The notes under the pieces are model-generated. The model saw nothing but the letters and a program-made list of their open reading frames with translations, ran no database searches and was not told the DNA's origin. The translations under genes and the position numbers were made by a program. From Tritrichomonas foetus (taxonomy: Eukaryota; Parabasalia; Tritrichomonadida; Tritrichomonadidae): a stretch of DNA of 13,517 nt. The stretch lies in contig MLAK01000666.1 of assembly GCA_001839685.1 (NCBI GenBank), positions 67,779 through 81,295 of the forward strand, in the 5' to 3' direction. Positions within the stretch are counted from its first letter, which is position 1; every line of letters starts with the position of its first letter. Below, piece by piece: positions 1 through 6,929 of this stretch.

Positions 1-471
1 TTTTTTATCCAAATTTTCAATAAATATATGCATATATGATGTTAATAGATGCATTAAGTCATTTTCGTTTAATTTTGAAAAAGTCGAAATTGCGAATTTA
101 ATTTACGATTCCAGAAAAAAAAATTTACGAGACTGTGTTAATTTAATCTTCACAATAAACTAAATTATTTATATAAATATTAAACAATAAATTTAAATTG
201 ATCTTTAGATATTCATGTTTTATTTATTACAACGATCATAATTCTTTCAATTACAAACCAGATATATTATCAAAAAGCTGAATGTTTTCACTTCGAAACC
301 GACGTTTTCACTCAAATCCGGCGCTACTATATTATTTCCTATACAAAAAGTTTACAACTTTCGAATTTTGACAAATACCATAAAATTTCTGAAATCATAT
401 TGAAAAAGTTAAATAACCTATCCTGTAACTTTTTTGACCTTTTTGTAATCGGTCGAACACAAAATAATCAA
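1..471. other. AT-rich leader region upstream of the Rab gene
   Basis: No convincing gene. On the minus strand a frame is open from the left edge to a stop at 103-105 (34 codons, with ATG at 52-54) and reads plausibly as protein (for example NENDLMHLLTSYMHIFIENL), so it may be the first codons of a gene lying left of the window, but it is too short to judge. A 14-bp palindrome (ATATATGCATATAT) lies at 24-37. A 9-bp inverted repeat (AAAAAGTTA at 403-411, TAACTTTTT at 426-434) sits about 40-70 nt before the Rab ATG. TCATAT at 395-400 fits the trichomonad Inr consensus but is about 75 nt from the ATG, further than usual. Confidence 0.4.
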
Positions 472-1068
472 ATGAATGAAGAAGGAACTCGCCCATCCTG
501 CAAAATTGTTCTTCTTGGAAACTCAGGCGTCGGAAAAACCTCGCTTGTGACCAGGTGGACAACAGGAAGCTATCAAAAAAGCATAAAACCAACAATCGGT
601 GCAAATCATCAGCGAAAAAGCGTTACAGTCGGAAAAAACGAATACGATCTTTATCTGTGGGACACAGCCGGCCAGGAACAATTCCAGGCCCTCACCCCGC
701 TCTATGCCAGATCAGCCGCCGCAGCCATAATAACCGCTTCAATCGATGACGTTGAATCATTTTCGTCGCTTCAAACTTGGATTAATTTACTGAACAGCGC
801 GTGCGAAAAAGTGCCGCCAATGATCCTCGCCGTAAATAAAATCGATTTAGTTGACCAATCAGTTTATTCAAGCGATGAAGTTGAATCGAGATTTGGGAGC
901 TCGTTCGAGGCTGTCTTCTTCGTGTCGGCTGCAACAGGAGAGGGTGTGGAAACCTGCTTCATGCAAGCGGCGCAGTCTGGCGTTGCATTCACGAAAAACA
1001 GCCTCACGCCGGAAAGGAAGCTGCTTGCTTCAGAAAAAAGTGACAATAAAAAGGATGGATGCTGCTGA
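472..1068 (+). CDS. Rab-like small GTPase
   Basis: 198-residue Ras-superfamily GTPase, most likely a Rab directing vesicle traffic on an endomembrane. All main GTP-binding motifs are visible: P-loop GNSGVGKT at 16-23, switch I Thr at 41 in PTIGA, WDTAGQE at 63-69 with the catalytic Gln at 68, NKID at 122-125, and SAA at 152-154 in place of the usual SAK. The C-terminus ends KKDGCC; the double cysteine is the classic geranylgeranylation signal of Rabs. RabF1, usually IGxxF, reads IGANH, so the aromatic is replaced by His. The start is the ATG at 472. The frame is open upstream to at least 400 but offers only a TTG there, and starting at 472 puts the P-loop at the normal distance from the N-terminus. 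The length is typical of the family. Codon use is GC-richer than in surrounding DNA. The Rab subfamily cannot be assigned by eye. Confidence 0.93.
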   Translation: MNEEGTRPSCKIVLLGNSGVGKTSLVTRWTTGSYQKSIKPTIGANHQRKSVTVGKNEYDLYLWDTAGQEQFQALTPLYARSAAAAIITASIDDVESFSSLQTWINLLNSACEKVPPMILAVNKIDLVDQSVYSSDEVESRFGSSFEAVFFVSAATGEGVETCFMQAAQSGVAFTKNSLTPERKLLASEKSDNKKDGCC

Positions 1069-1093
1069 AAACACAAACTAACCAATCAGAATA

Positions 1094-1112
1094 CTTCTTC
1101 TTCTTCTTCTTT
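1094..1112. repeat. CTT trinucleotide microsatellite
   Basis: Six consecutive CTT units plus one T, starting 26 nt after the Rab stop codon, in the likely 3' flank or 3' UTR. Confidence 0.85.
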
Positions 1113-1304
1113 AATCCAACCAAAACTTTCCCAAACGACGAATTTAATCTATCTATGCAAAATTTCTATTTCTATCGACGGCTTTATTTTTTGTGCTTTC
1201 TAAATTGATAATATGGAGAACTTTTGTCATAAAAATATATGTGATAAAGGTTTTTCTACTTAGTAGTTACAGCATGATAAAATATATATATTTTCGAATA
1301 AAAA

Positions 1305-1382
1305 TTTCTTTATCAGCTTATGATTCTTTATCAGCTTATGTTTCTTTATCAGCTTATGTTTCTTTATCAGCTTATGTTTCTT
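1305..1382. repeat. 18-bp tandem repeat, four copies plus a partial copy
   Basis: The unit TTTCTTTATCAGCTTATG occurs at 1305-1322, 1323-1340 (one change, first T to A), 1341-1358 and 1359-1376, followed by six bases of a fifth copy. Because 18 is a multiple of three, the array stays open in frame and would encode a repeating six-residue unit (SLSAYV), but the surrounding short frame has no other sign of coding. Near-identity of the copies suggests recent slippage or expansion. Confidence 0.93.
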
Positions 1383-1469
1383 CTTATTTTTTCCTATGAT
1401 GCCTTCTTTCTCCATGCTCAATCATTTCATTATTTCAAACATATAAAAATTTATCATGAAAAGACATTT

Positions 1470-1488
1470 AAATGATTGTCAATCATTT
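1470..1488. repeat. Near-perfect palindrome with a neighbouring direct repeat
   Basis: AAATGATTG-T-CAATCATTT is a 9-1-9 inverted repeat. The right part (TCAATCATTTCAT, 1479-1491) also occurs as a direct repeat at 1418-1430, 61 bp upstream. It lies just left of the long T tract. Function unknown. Confidence 0.75.
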
Positions 1489-1517
1489 CATATAATTATT
1501 GAACATTTATAATAATA

Positions 1518-1519
<2 letters not shown>

Positions 1520-1580
<61 letters not shown>
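1520..1580. repeat. 61-nt homopolymer T tract
   Basis: Uninterrupted T run (A run on the minus strand). Either a slippage-grown homopolymer, a poly(A) tail of something inserted on the minus strand, or an assembly or base-calling artefact; the true length is uncertain. I found no clear target-site duplication flanking it. Confidence 0.9.
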
Positions 1581-1581
<1 letters not shown>

Positions 1582-2933
1582 TTGATTCACTATTTCAATG
1601 ATTATATCATCAAAAATAATGATTTTGTATGCAATAGTGCTCCAAATAATGTATCAAGGATATTTAAATTTATTGTTCAATAATCGAGCACATTCTTTCT
1701 TGAGTATTTATCTTTTATATTCGCTTCAAGAAATCATAGACTTCAATGTTGAAACTCATAGTGGAGCAAATATTGGTTTGTCATTTAAAGATTATATATT
1801 ATGTCTTGATAATTTTTACAAGAGCACTGTATTTCATCACTCTGATGCTATATTAATACATAATAAAAGAAAAAAGTGGATTATCCCAAACAAGGAGATC
1901 TAGTAATTGTAAATAACATGTAAAGATTTTTGATAATAAACAAACACTTTATAAGTCATAAACAGATGAATACCATTTAAAAATAAGAATTCCAAACACG
2001 CTATTTCTATATATAAACTAATGTCATTAATTCCCAATTTATATCATAGTTTATCTTCAATATCGGATGAATAACGAAAAACTATTGATCTATTTTCTTT
2101 GCAGCAAAACATCGAAAGAAATGATCAAAATATATTAACGAATATAATTTCATTCTTTTATAACCTTTATTAAACAACTTTGTTTTCTTTTTGATCTTGC
2201 CAGGATTTTTGGTACGTCGGGATTATCGCGTTACTTTATATCAGAAAGATAAAGAAGTTTAATTCAAACACGAATTCTATGATATGGCCTTTCTGATCTT
2301 CCATACAGTAACCTCAAAATATATAGTTCAACAATTGTTACGATCATCTAAAGAGAACATAAACTTCAATATGCTTCTTAGACAGTTTTTTATGACCAGT
2401 TATAAACATTTCATTCATTTTGACAATAGCATTGATTTGCACAGTCTTATGATCTTGATCATCAAAATTCCAACAAACTTGGTATACAGAATGGAAACTT
2501 ACAACGAAAAGAAAATTTAATTAAAAAAAGCGAACAAAATAATGATTTACATGAAAATTCACATGTAGAAGTGTTAATTACTAAAATCTTGACAATTAAA
2601 TCAATCACATGAAATGTATGATTGTATTTCGAGATGTCATTCAAATTGATCGAAATTGAAGTAATGACTGGTCATTTATTCACAATTTCAAATCAATTTG
2701 ATAAATGATCATCGCCATTCTAACTTTTGTTAGAATAATTATTTTGACAATCCAACTTTTCATTAAAAAGAGGAATTCCTTTTGAAATTAACGTATGAAT
2801 AAAATCATCAAAACCTGATGATGAAATTTACTCAAAGTATGGTGAAATTTCAATTCTTGGAAACTTTTTCTATATTTATTCAATTTCTATGAAATAAAAA
2901 AAAATATAAAAATTTAGAAAGTTTCGAAAAACA

Positions 2934-4478
2934 ATGTCAACTGATATAAAAATCCCAAAGGACCTCCAGGATGGCTGCTACGTCATATCTACCCACAAAA
3001 TTCGTGAACTAACCGCTTATTTATTCCAACCCGAAATCTGCCCTTTATCAGACGAAATCAAGAAGCAAATCGAGCCAAAGCGAGTAGGCTCCGCTGAAAC
3101 NCAACGATGCTTTGGAATGTTTACCGCGTTATATAAATCACAAACCGCTTATTTCCAATCGATGCCGATATTCACCCTTTTATATTCATCCCGCTGCCTT
3201 TTGAATAGGGACTTACTTGTTTCATCAATCGAATTCATCACGAACTTTCTCAAACCGCTCGAAAAGGATCGTTTGCCGAATGAAAATATATTGGATATAT
3301 TGATTCCTTTTGCGATTTATAAGCCATNTGTCGAAGATACNAAACCTCCAGTCATTCTCCCGTTCATTCTCTTTCTCTGCAAGAAATTCGGCACTAAAAT
3401 TTTCATGAATCATCTCATGACTATTTTAGAAGGAATGACCAAAAATTCTGACATTAAATATCAAATCGGACATTTTCATATCGATTTACTGCTCGCAATT
3501 GTCGAAGGTTTCGAATTAAGTCAAGAAGAGATTGATCGAATCGATAACAATATTTTGGTGACCGTTAAGAAGAACGATCAAATTCCTATGAAACAATCAG
3601 TTGCCGCACTTATTCAATTAATTAATAATACACCTCATAGAAGNCAATCAGCAGCTAATTCTCCACAAAGAGCACCACCACAGCCACAACATGATCTAGA
3701 TTTCAGTAAACTTGAATCTTACCTCGATGAAATAGAATCCCATTTATATGCTTCTGCACCAAGTGTTTTATCAAATATTCGAATTGAATTAGATAGACTT
3801 GATGCATGGCCAGAAGAACGATCATGTCGTCCACTATTCTTCCTCTGTCTCTACAGCTATCCAGGTAATACTGATCTTCATCGAAGTAACATCTTCAGTA
3901 TCATTTCATTTATGAATAAGAAGATAACTGAAATTGATGCTGAGTTATTATTAACATTATATCTTGAAGCTGCCTATGATAAAAAAGTAAACTTAGAGTT
4001 TGCTGATCGTTGTTATCAAGAATTCCGCTTCATCTCTCAACTTCCTGATGCTCCAATCACACTGAAGAATAATCCAAAGAGATTAACTAGTCGTTTATCT
4101 GATGATAAAAATAATGCACAATTTATGCTTTTGAAACTGGCATTCGATAGTCTGAAAAATTGGGATACTGCTTATGATGGAGTCCAAAAGATTTGGACAG
4201 CAATCACCAAAAACCCAGACATAGATTTATCTGAATATATTTGTGACTTAGAATATTCCCAGAAAAGTTACCTTTTACAAGGATTAAGAGCAATACAAGA
4301 CTATGATGAACCAATCATGGGAACCAAAGAAGCGATTCGAAGAATTGAAGATTATTTAATTGAACATGACAACTTCTCAGTAACTTCTGCAAGATCAAGA
4401 AGAAGCGCAAGAGCATCACCAGCGAAGAGAAATACACCAAAAGGAAAGACAGTATCGAAGATGTATAGTAATCACTGA
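2934..4478 (+). CDS. Orphan helical protein with a basic C-terminal tail
   Basis: 514-residue protein I do not recognise. Residues 1 to about 235 are rich in amphipathic, leucine-rich helices (for example FTALYKSQTAYFQSMPIFTL). A Ser/Pro/Gln-rich linker follows near 240-255 (SPQRAPPQPQ). A second helical block (about 257-480) contains another run of Leu/Tyr-rich helices. The tail from about 485 is strongly basic and Ser/Arg-rich (SARSRRSARASPAKR). This layout would suit an alpha-solenoid scaffold with a nucleic-acid or microtubule-binding tail, but that is inference only. There is no signal peptide or clear membrane segment. Four codons contain an N (3101, 3328, 3341, 3644), so four residues are undetermined. 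The ATG at 2934 follows an A-rich stretch without a visible Inr. The 5' part uses more CGN arginine and GC-ending codons, the 3' part mostly AGA. Confidence 0.85.
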   Translation: MSTDIKIPKDLQDGCYVISTHKIRELTAYLFQPEICPLSDEIKKQIEPKRVGSAEXQRCFGMFTALYKSQTAYFQSMPIFTLLYSSRCLLNRDLLVSSIEFITNFLKPLEKDRLPNENILDILIPFAIYKPXVEDXKPPVILPFILFLCKKFGTKIFMNHLMTILEGMTKNSDIKYQIGHFHIDLLLAIVEGFELSQEEIDRIDNNILVTVKKNDQIPMKQSVAALIQLINNTPHRXQSAANSPQRAPPQPQHDLDFSKLESYLDEIESHLYASAPSVLSNIRIELDRLDAWPEERSCRPLFFLCLYSYPGNTDLHRSNIFSIISFMNKKITEIDAELLLTLYLEAAYDKKVNLEFADRCYQEFRFISQLPDAPITLKNNPKRLTSRLSDDKNNAQFMLLKLAFDSLKNWDTAYDGVQKIWTAITKNPDIDLSEYICDLEYSQKSYLLQGLRAIQDYDEPIMGTKEAIRRIEDYLIEHDNFSVTSARSRRSARASPAKRNTPKGKTVSKMYSNH

Positions 4479-4819
4479 TTGTGTTATTTTTTTGACTTAT
4501 TTAACGCAAATGTCATAATGTATGCTTTTTCTATTCTTAATTGATGAATCTATTCTTAATTGTTTAAAATGAAACAAATCTGAACTAAAAATGATTATTT
4601 CGAATTCATTTGCTTTTTTCTTTCATAGTCAAAGAATTCTACCTAGAGTTTTCATTTTGAAATCCAAGATTGATAGAAATGAAAAGTCTCTGTGGCACGG
4701 GATTCCTGTGCCAGGATTTTTTTTCCAGAGCATGACAAAAATTCTTTGCGATATGGGAAGACAACAACTCAAATTTTACATTCATTCAAAATTAAATATT
4801 GAAGTTTAGTAAATTGATA
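4479..4819. other. Convergent intergenic spacer
   Basis: This separates the ends of a plus-strand and a minus-strand gene, so it should hold both 3' ends. It contains a direct repeat TCTATTCTTAATTG (4530-4543 and 4549-4562) and a GC-rich hairpin at 4693-4713. A 72-codon plus-strand frame (4591-4809) crosses the hairpin and has no recognisable features, so I do not call it a gene. Confidence 0.5.
4693..4713. terminator. GC-rich hairpin followed by eight Ts; possible 3'-end structure
   Basis: GGCACGGG-ATT-CCTGTGCC forms an 8-bp stem (one G-T wobble) with a 3-nt loop, extended by a flanking T-A pair, and is followed within three bases by TTTTTTTT (4717-4724). A competing stem TCCTG/CAGGA (4703-4715) overlaps it, and CTCTG (4688-4692) with CAGAG (4726-4730) could close the whole block. 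It is conspicuously GC-rich for this spacer and lies between two converging genes. It resembles an RNA polymerase III or intrinsic terminator, but no such gene is visible, and polymerase II genes of this group do not need one. Confidence 0.3.
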
Positions 4820-5353
4820 TTATGCGGGCTTCAAGTAGCTGTTTACCACATGTTGAATATTGTGGCGTTCAGACCATTGAAATGAATAGAATTTTCTTTC
4901 AATATTGTTCGCTTCAATTTCTTTTCCATTTTTAGGTGCAATGTTCAATAAAATGACGATCTTATTGTCTAAATTTAAGCATTCATTAATGTAATGCTGT
5001 GCTTGCAATATTGTTTCTGGTTCTTCACATGAGTAAAAAACAATAATCAAGTCACAGCGGTCAAGTTGAAAGCTCAAAGATAAAACATCATCCATATGAT
5101 TCGTGTTGACTTGTCGACTCTGCTTTCCACATTTGTGCATGGCTGGTAACAGACTTTTATTGGTCTGAGGCACTGTTTCAATTGGATCCGGGGAAGTGAT
5201 AGTGTAATAATTATGATTTTCATCGTGGGGAGGGCAAAAAACAAAGTCGCATCCACATTCATGACTAATTTCTTCCATTGCATCTTCAAAACCAAGTCCC
5301 TCGTCGCCTATAAAGACAATCTTACATGACCGATCATGTGAAACACTAGACAT
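4820..5353 (-). CDS. Degenerate Ras/Rab-like protein lacking GTP-binding signatures
   Basis: 177-residue intact frame that looks like a small-GTPase fold without its nucleotide site. Residues 9-21 (SCKIVFIGDEGLG) match the first strand and P-loop start of Rab proteins and resemble SCKIVLLGNSGVG in the Rab at 472-1068, but the essential Lys-Thr is replaced by Phe22-Glu23. There is no DTAGQE. Residues 99-125 (RCDLIIVFYSCEEPETILQA and onward) match the strand-helix after switch II. The NKxD position (strand KIVILLN at 131-137) reads NIAP. Residues 155-173 (FYSFQWSERHNIQHVVNSYL) match the SAK-to-last-helix region. No C-terminal cysteine for prenylation. GTP binding therefore seems lost: a pseudoGTPase or a gene beginning to decay. 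The full-length open frame and the Inr-like leader favour expression. Homology is by eye, so the family is likely, not certain. Confidence 0.7.
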   Translation of the reverse strand: MSSVSHDRSCKIVFIGDEGLGFEDAMEEISHECGCDFVFCPPHDENHNYYTITSPDPIETVPQTNKSLLPAMHKCGKQSRQVNTNHMDDVLSLSFQLDRCDLIIVFYSCEEPETILQAQHYINECLNLDNKIVILLNIAPKNGKEIEANNIERKFYSFQWSERHNIQHVVNSYLKPA

Positions 5354-6461
5354 AGAAATGATGTGAAATGAAATAAAAATTGTTCAAATGATGAAATGAT
5401 TTCAATGAAATCCGATGAATTCACGGTATTTTTTGAATGATCTCTCAATTGATAACTTTTTGATGAACATCATAGAAATAAATTGGCAGTTTCAGATCAA
5501 ATCCAGTGAAATTTACACATGTAAACCGTGAAGAAGGGTTCAAACAAATTTGACTCTGGCTCACAAATTAATATTAATTTTTTAATCTTCAGAAGAAAAT
5601 AACTATATTGGAATCTATATAGATAGAATAACTCAAAAATCTATTGTTGATATATTAGATGATCTTATCCATGAAATATTTGTGAGTGAAACATATCATA
5701 CTATTGCATTTGGTCATGATTTCACTAATGTTATTTAATCACAACCTAATTTGCACCAAATATGGAAATGTTACTGTCAATGATCATTTTCAAACCGAAA
5801 TTTCGAAATGTCAAAGAAAAGAAAACATCGCATTAAAGTTTTAGATTTGAAACTAAATGTTAGCATCGCGTGTATGGCCAGAATTTGAGAAGAATCAAAA
5901 ATTAGTCAAAAATCTATCTATCGTTGAGAAACTCTCCTCCTCAGTATGCAAGAAGTTATTAAACTTGAGAAGAATATCATAGATCATATCACTAGTTCTC
6001 ATACGAATTCCTAAGTCAAATACTCATATGATATTTAACGACCAAATTAACTATGAAAAATAACAAAAATTTATACAAATTTTTAAAAACTTTTTCTATA
6101 GGTGAAACTCAACTTTTTCAAAAATATCCGATTTGAATTGGATAATGTACTTAATAAGATGTCTACAAACTAACTAGCTCTAGATGTAGAAGACTATTGA
6201 GAGATCTAAATGAATAATTGTTGATATTATTGTCATCTAAANATTATTTAATTGTAATCCTATTAATAATATATAAATATTATAATTTAAAAATCAAGAT
6301 ACAGAGAAAACCAAATCCAAAAAAAAATTGTGAGAAAAAAATAAACCCCACAGAAATTTCTGAGAATTATTGAGATAAAAAGTGATTTTATAGCATTAAT
6401 ATCTTGATTATTTCTTATCATAAATCGTGCTTTTTATTATCATATGACCCTCCATCGAAAA
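5354..6461. other. Intergenic region with fragmentary open frames
   Basis: No intact gene. On the plus strand, frames with protein-like composition are open at about 5596-5739 (ENNYIGIYIDRITQKSIVDI at its start, stop TAA) and 5857-5982 (ATG start, MLASRVWPEFEKNQKLVKN). The same frame as the latter is also open upstream from about 5769, with three stops just before the ATG. These could be parts of one decayed gene, but I recognise no family. A 12-bp palindrome (CAGAAATTTCTG) lies at 6351-6362, and one arm of an 18-bp inverted repeat lies at 6319-6336. One base (6242) is N. Confidence 0.4.
5356..5371 (-). promoter_or_regulatory. Two initiator (Inr)-like motifs before the pseudoGTPase ATG
   Basis: Read on the minus strand, TCATTT occurs twice (5371-5366 and 5361-5356), placing the +1 adenine 16 and 6 nt upstream of the ATG at 5353. 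Both fit the trichomonad Inr consensus TCA(+1)-Y-T/A, and the spacing fits the very short leaders known from Trichomonas vaginalis. TCATTT is common in AT-rich DNA, so chance is possible; the position is the main support. Confidence 0.5.
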
Positions 6462-6929
6462 TTATAATGTTTTCCAAAATACAAAAATGAAGTATAAAAA
6501 AAATATTAATAATTTTGATATAAATAAAAAAAATTTAGGCATCAATGAGAAGATTACGAATGTTTTGCCATCTAAATGGCGAGTCATCAGAAAATTCACT
6601 TGGCATCGAGTCTGGAAAAAAACATATTGGATTCCATTTTTCTTGATTTGGTCTTTCAATCGTTGTATCTGTATCCCTGCTTGAGAATGTGCTGTTGAGG
6701 ACTGCCAGTCTATTTTCTTCATATACTAAAATTTTATGACAGAAAAGATTTCAATACATTCATATTTGTCAAATGGAAATTGAATTAATTCAACATCACT
6801 GAGTTAAAACTATCAAAATTTTCGCGATTTTTAATTAAAAATCGATAGAAGAAGTGTAAATAGAATTATGGGAAGCAGTATTATAATCTTTGTGATTCTT
6901 GGAAAAAAAGCTTCTCACAATTTTTTTTT
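6319..6929. repeat. 18-bp inverted repeat pair, arms about 575 bp apart
   Basis: AAAAAAAAATTGTGAGAA at 6319-6336 is exactly inverted at 6912-6929. Nine of the 18 bases are a plain A run, so only TTGTGAGAA is informative. The similarity does not extend inward. It could be the ends of an old small transposon enclosing the 86-codon frame at 6462-6722, or chance. Confidence 0.35.
6462..6722 (-). CDS. Possible small protein or gene fragment, 86 residues
   Basis: Minus-strand frame starting ATG at 6722 (MKKIDWQSSTAHSQAGIQIQ at the start) and ending near 6462. The first 60 residues have a protein-like composition with a KDQIKKNG-type helix; the last 20 residues (FFLFISKLLIFFLYFIF region) are hydrophobic and could be a membrane segment, but also match simple AT-rich DNA. 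TCATAA, an Inr-like motif, places +1 at 6737, 15 nt upstream of the ATG. An opposite-strand frame (6487-6684) overlaps most of it and looks equally plausible, so the coding strand is not certain. No family recognised. Confidence 0.25.
   Translation of the reverse strand: MKKIDWQSSTAHSQAGIQIQRLKDQIKKNGIQYVFFQTRCQVNFLMTRHLDGKTFVIFSLMPKFFLFISKLLIFFLYFIFVFWKTL

Larger units (their letters stand above)
1069..2933. other. Long intergenic region between the Rab gene and the 514-residue gene
   Basis: About 1.9 kb of AT-rich DNA with no gene I can support. It holds a CTT microsatellite (1094-1112), an 18-bp tandem array (1305-1382), a palindrome (1470-1488) and a 61-nt T run (1520-1580). Two plus-strand open frames remain unexplained. 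1598-1903 (101 residues, IIDFNVETHSGANIGLSF near residue 46) and 2284-2520 (78 residues, QQLLRSSKENINFNMLL near residue 16) faintly recall the end-loop-start pattern of ankyrin repeats. The resemblance is too weak to call, and neither has a recognisable start context. They may be relics of an ankyrin gene or chance. Confidence 0.5.

Noticed and set aside
400..471. N-terminal extension of the Rab protein
   Set aside because: The extension would start at TTG; the first ATG in frame is 472 and gives a normal Rab N-terminus.
555..1085. Other open frames overlapping the Rab gene on both strands
   Set aside because: They are shadows of a gene with all GTPase motifs in its own frame.
1077..1086. 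ACTAAC as an intron branch point (also near 6170 and 9595)
   Set aside because: Trichomonad introns need a GTAYGT donor and a tightly linked ACTAACACACAG acceptor; neither is present here.
1193..1399. 68-codon frame across the 18-bp array
   Set aside because: Open only because the repeat period is a multiple of three; the rest is AT-rich with no coding signs.
2462..2644. 60-codon minus-strand frame
   Set aside because: No motif, overlaps another frame on the opposite strand, and its composition follows the local AT bias.
4591..4809. 72-codon plus-strand frame in the convergent spacer
   Set aside because: It crosses a hairpin, has no recognisable motif and runs into the 3' end of the opposing gene.
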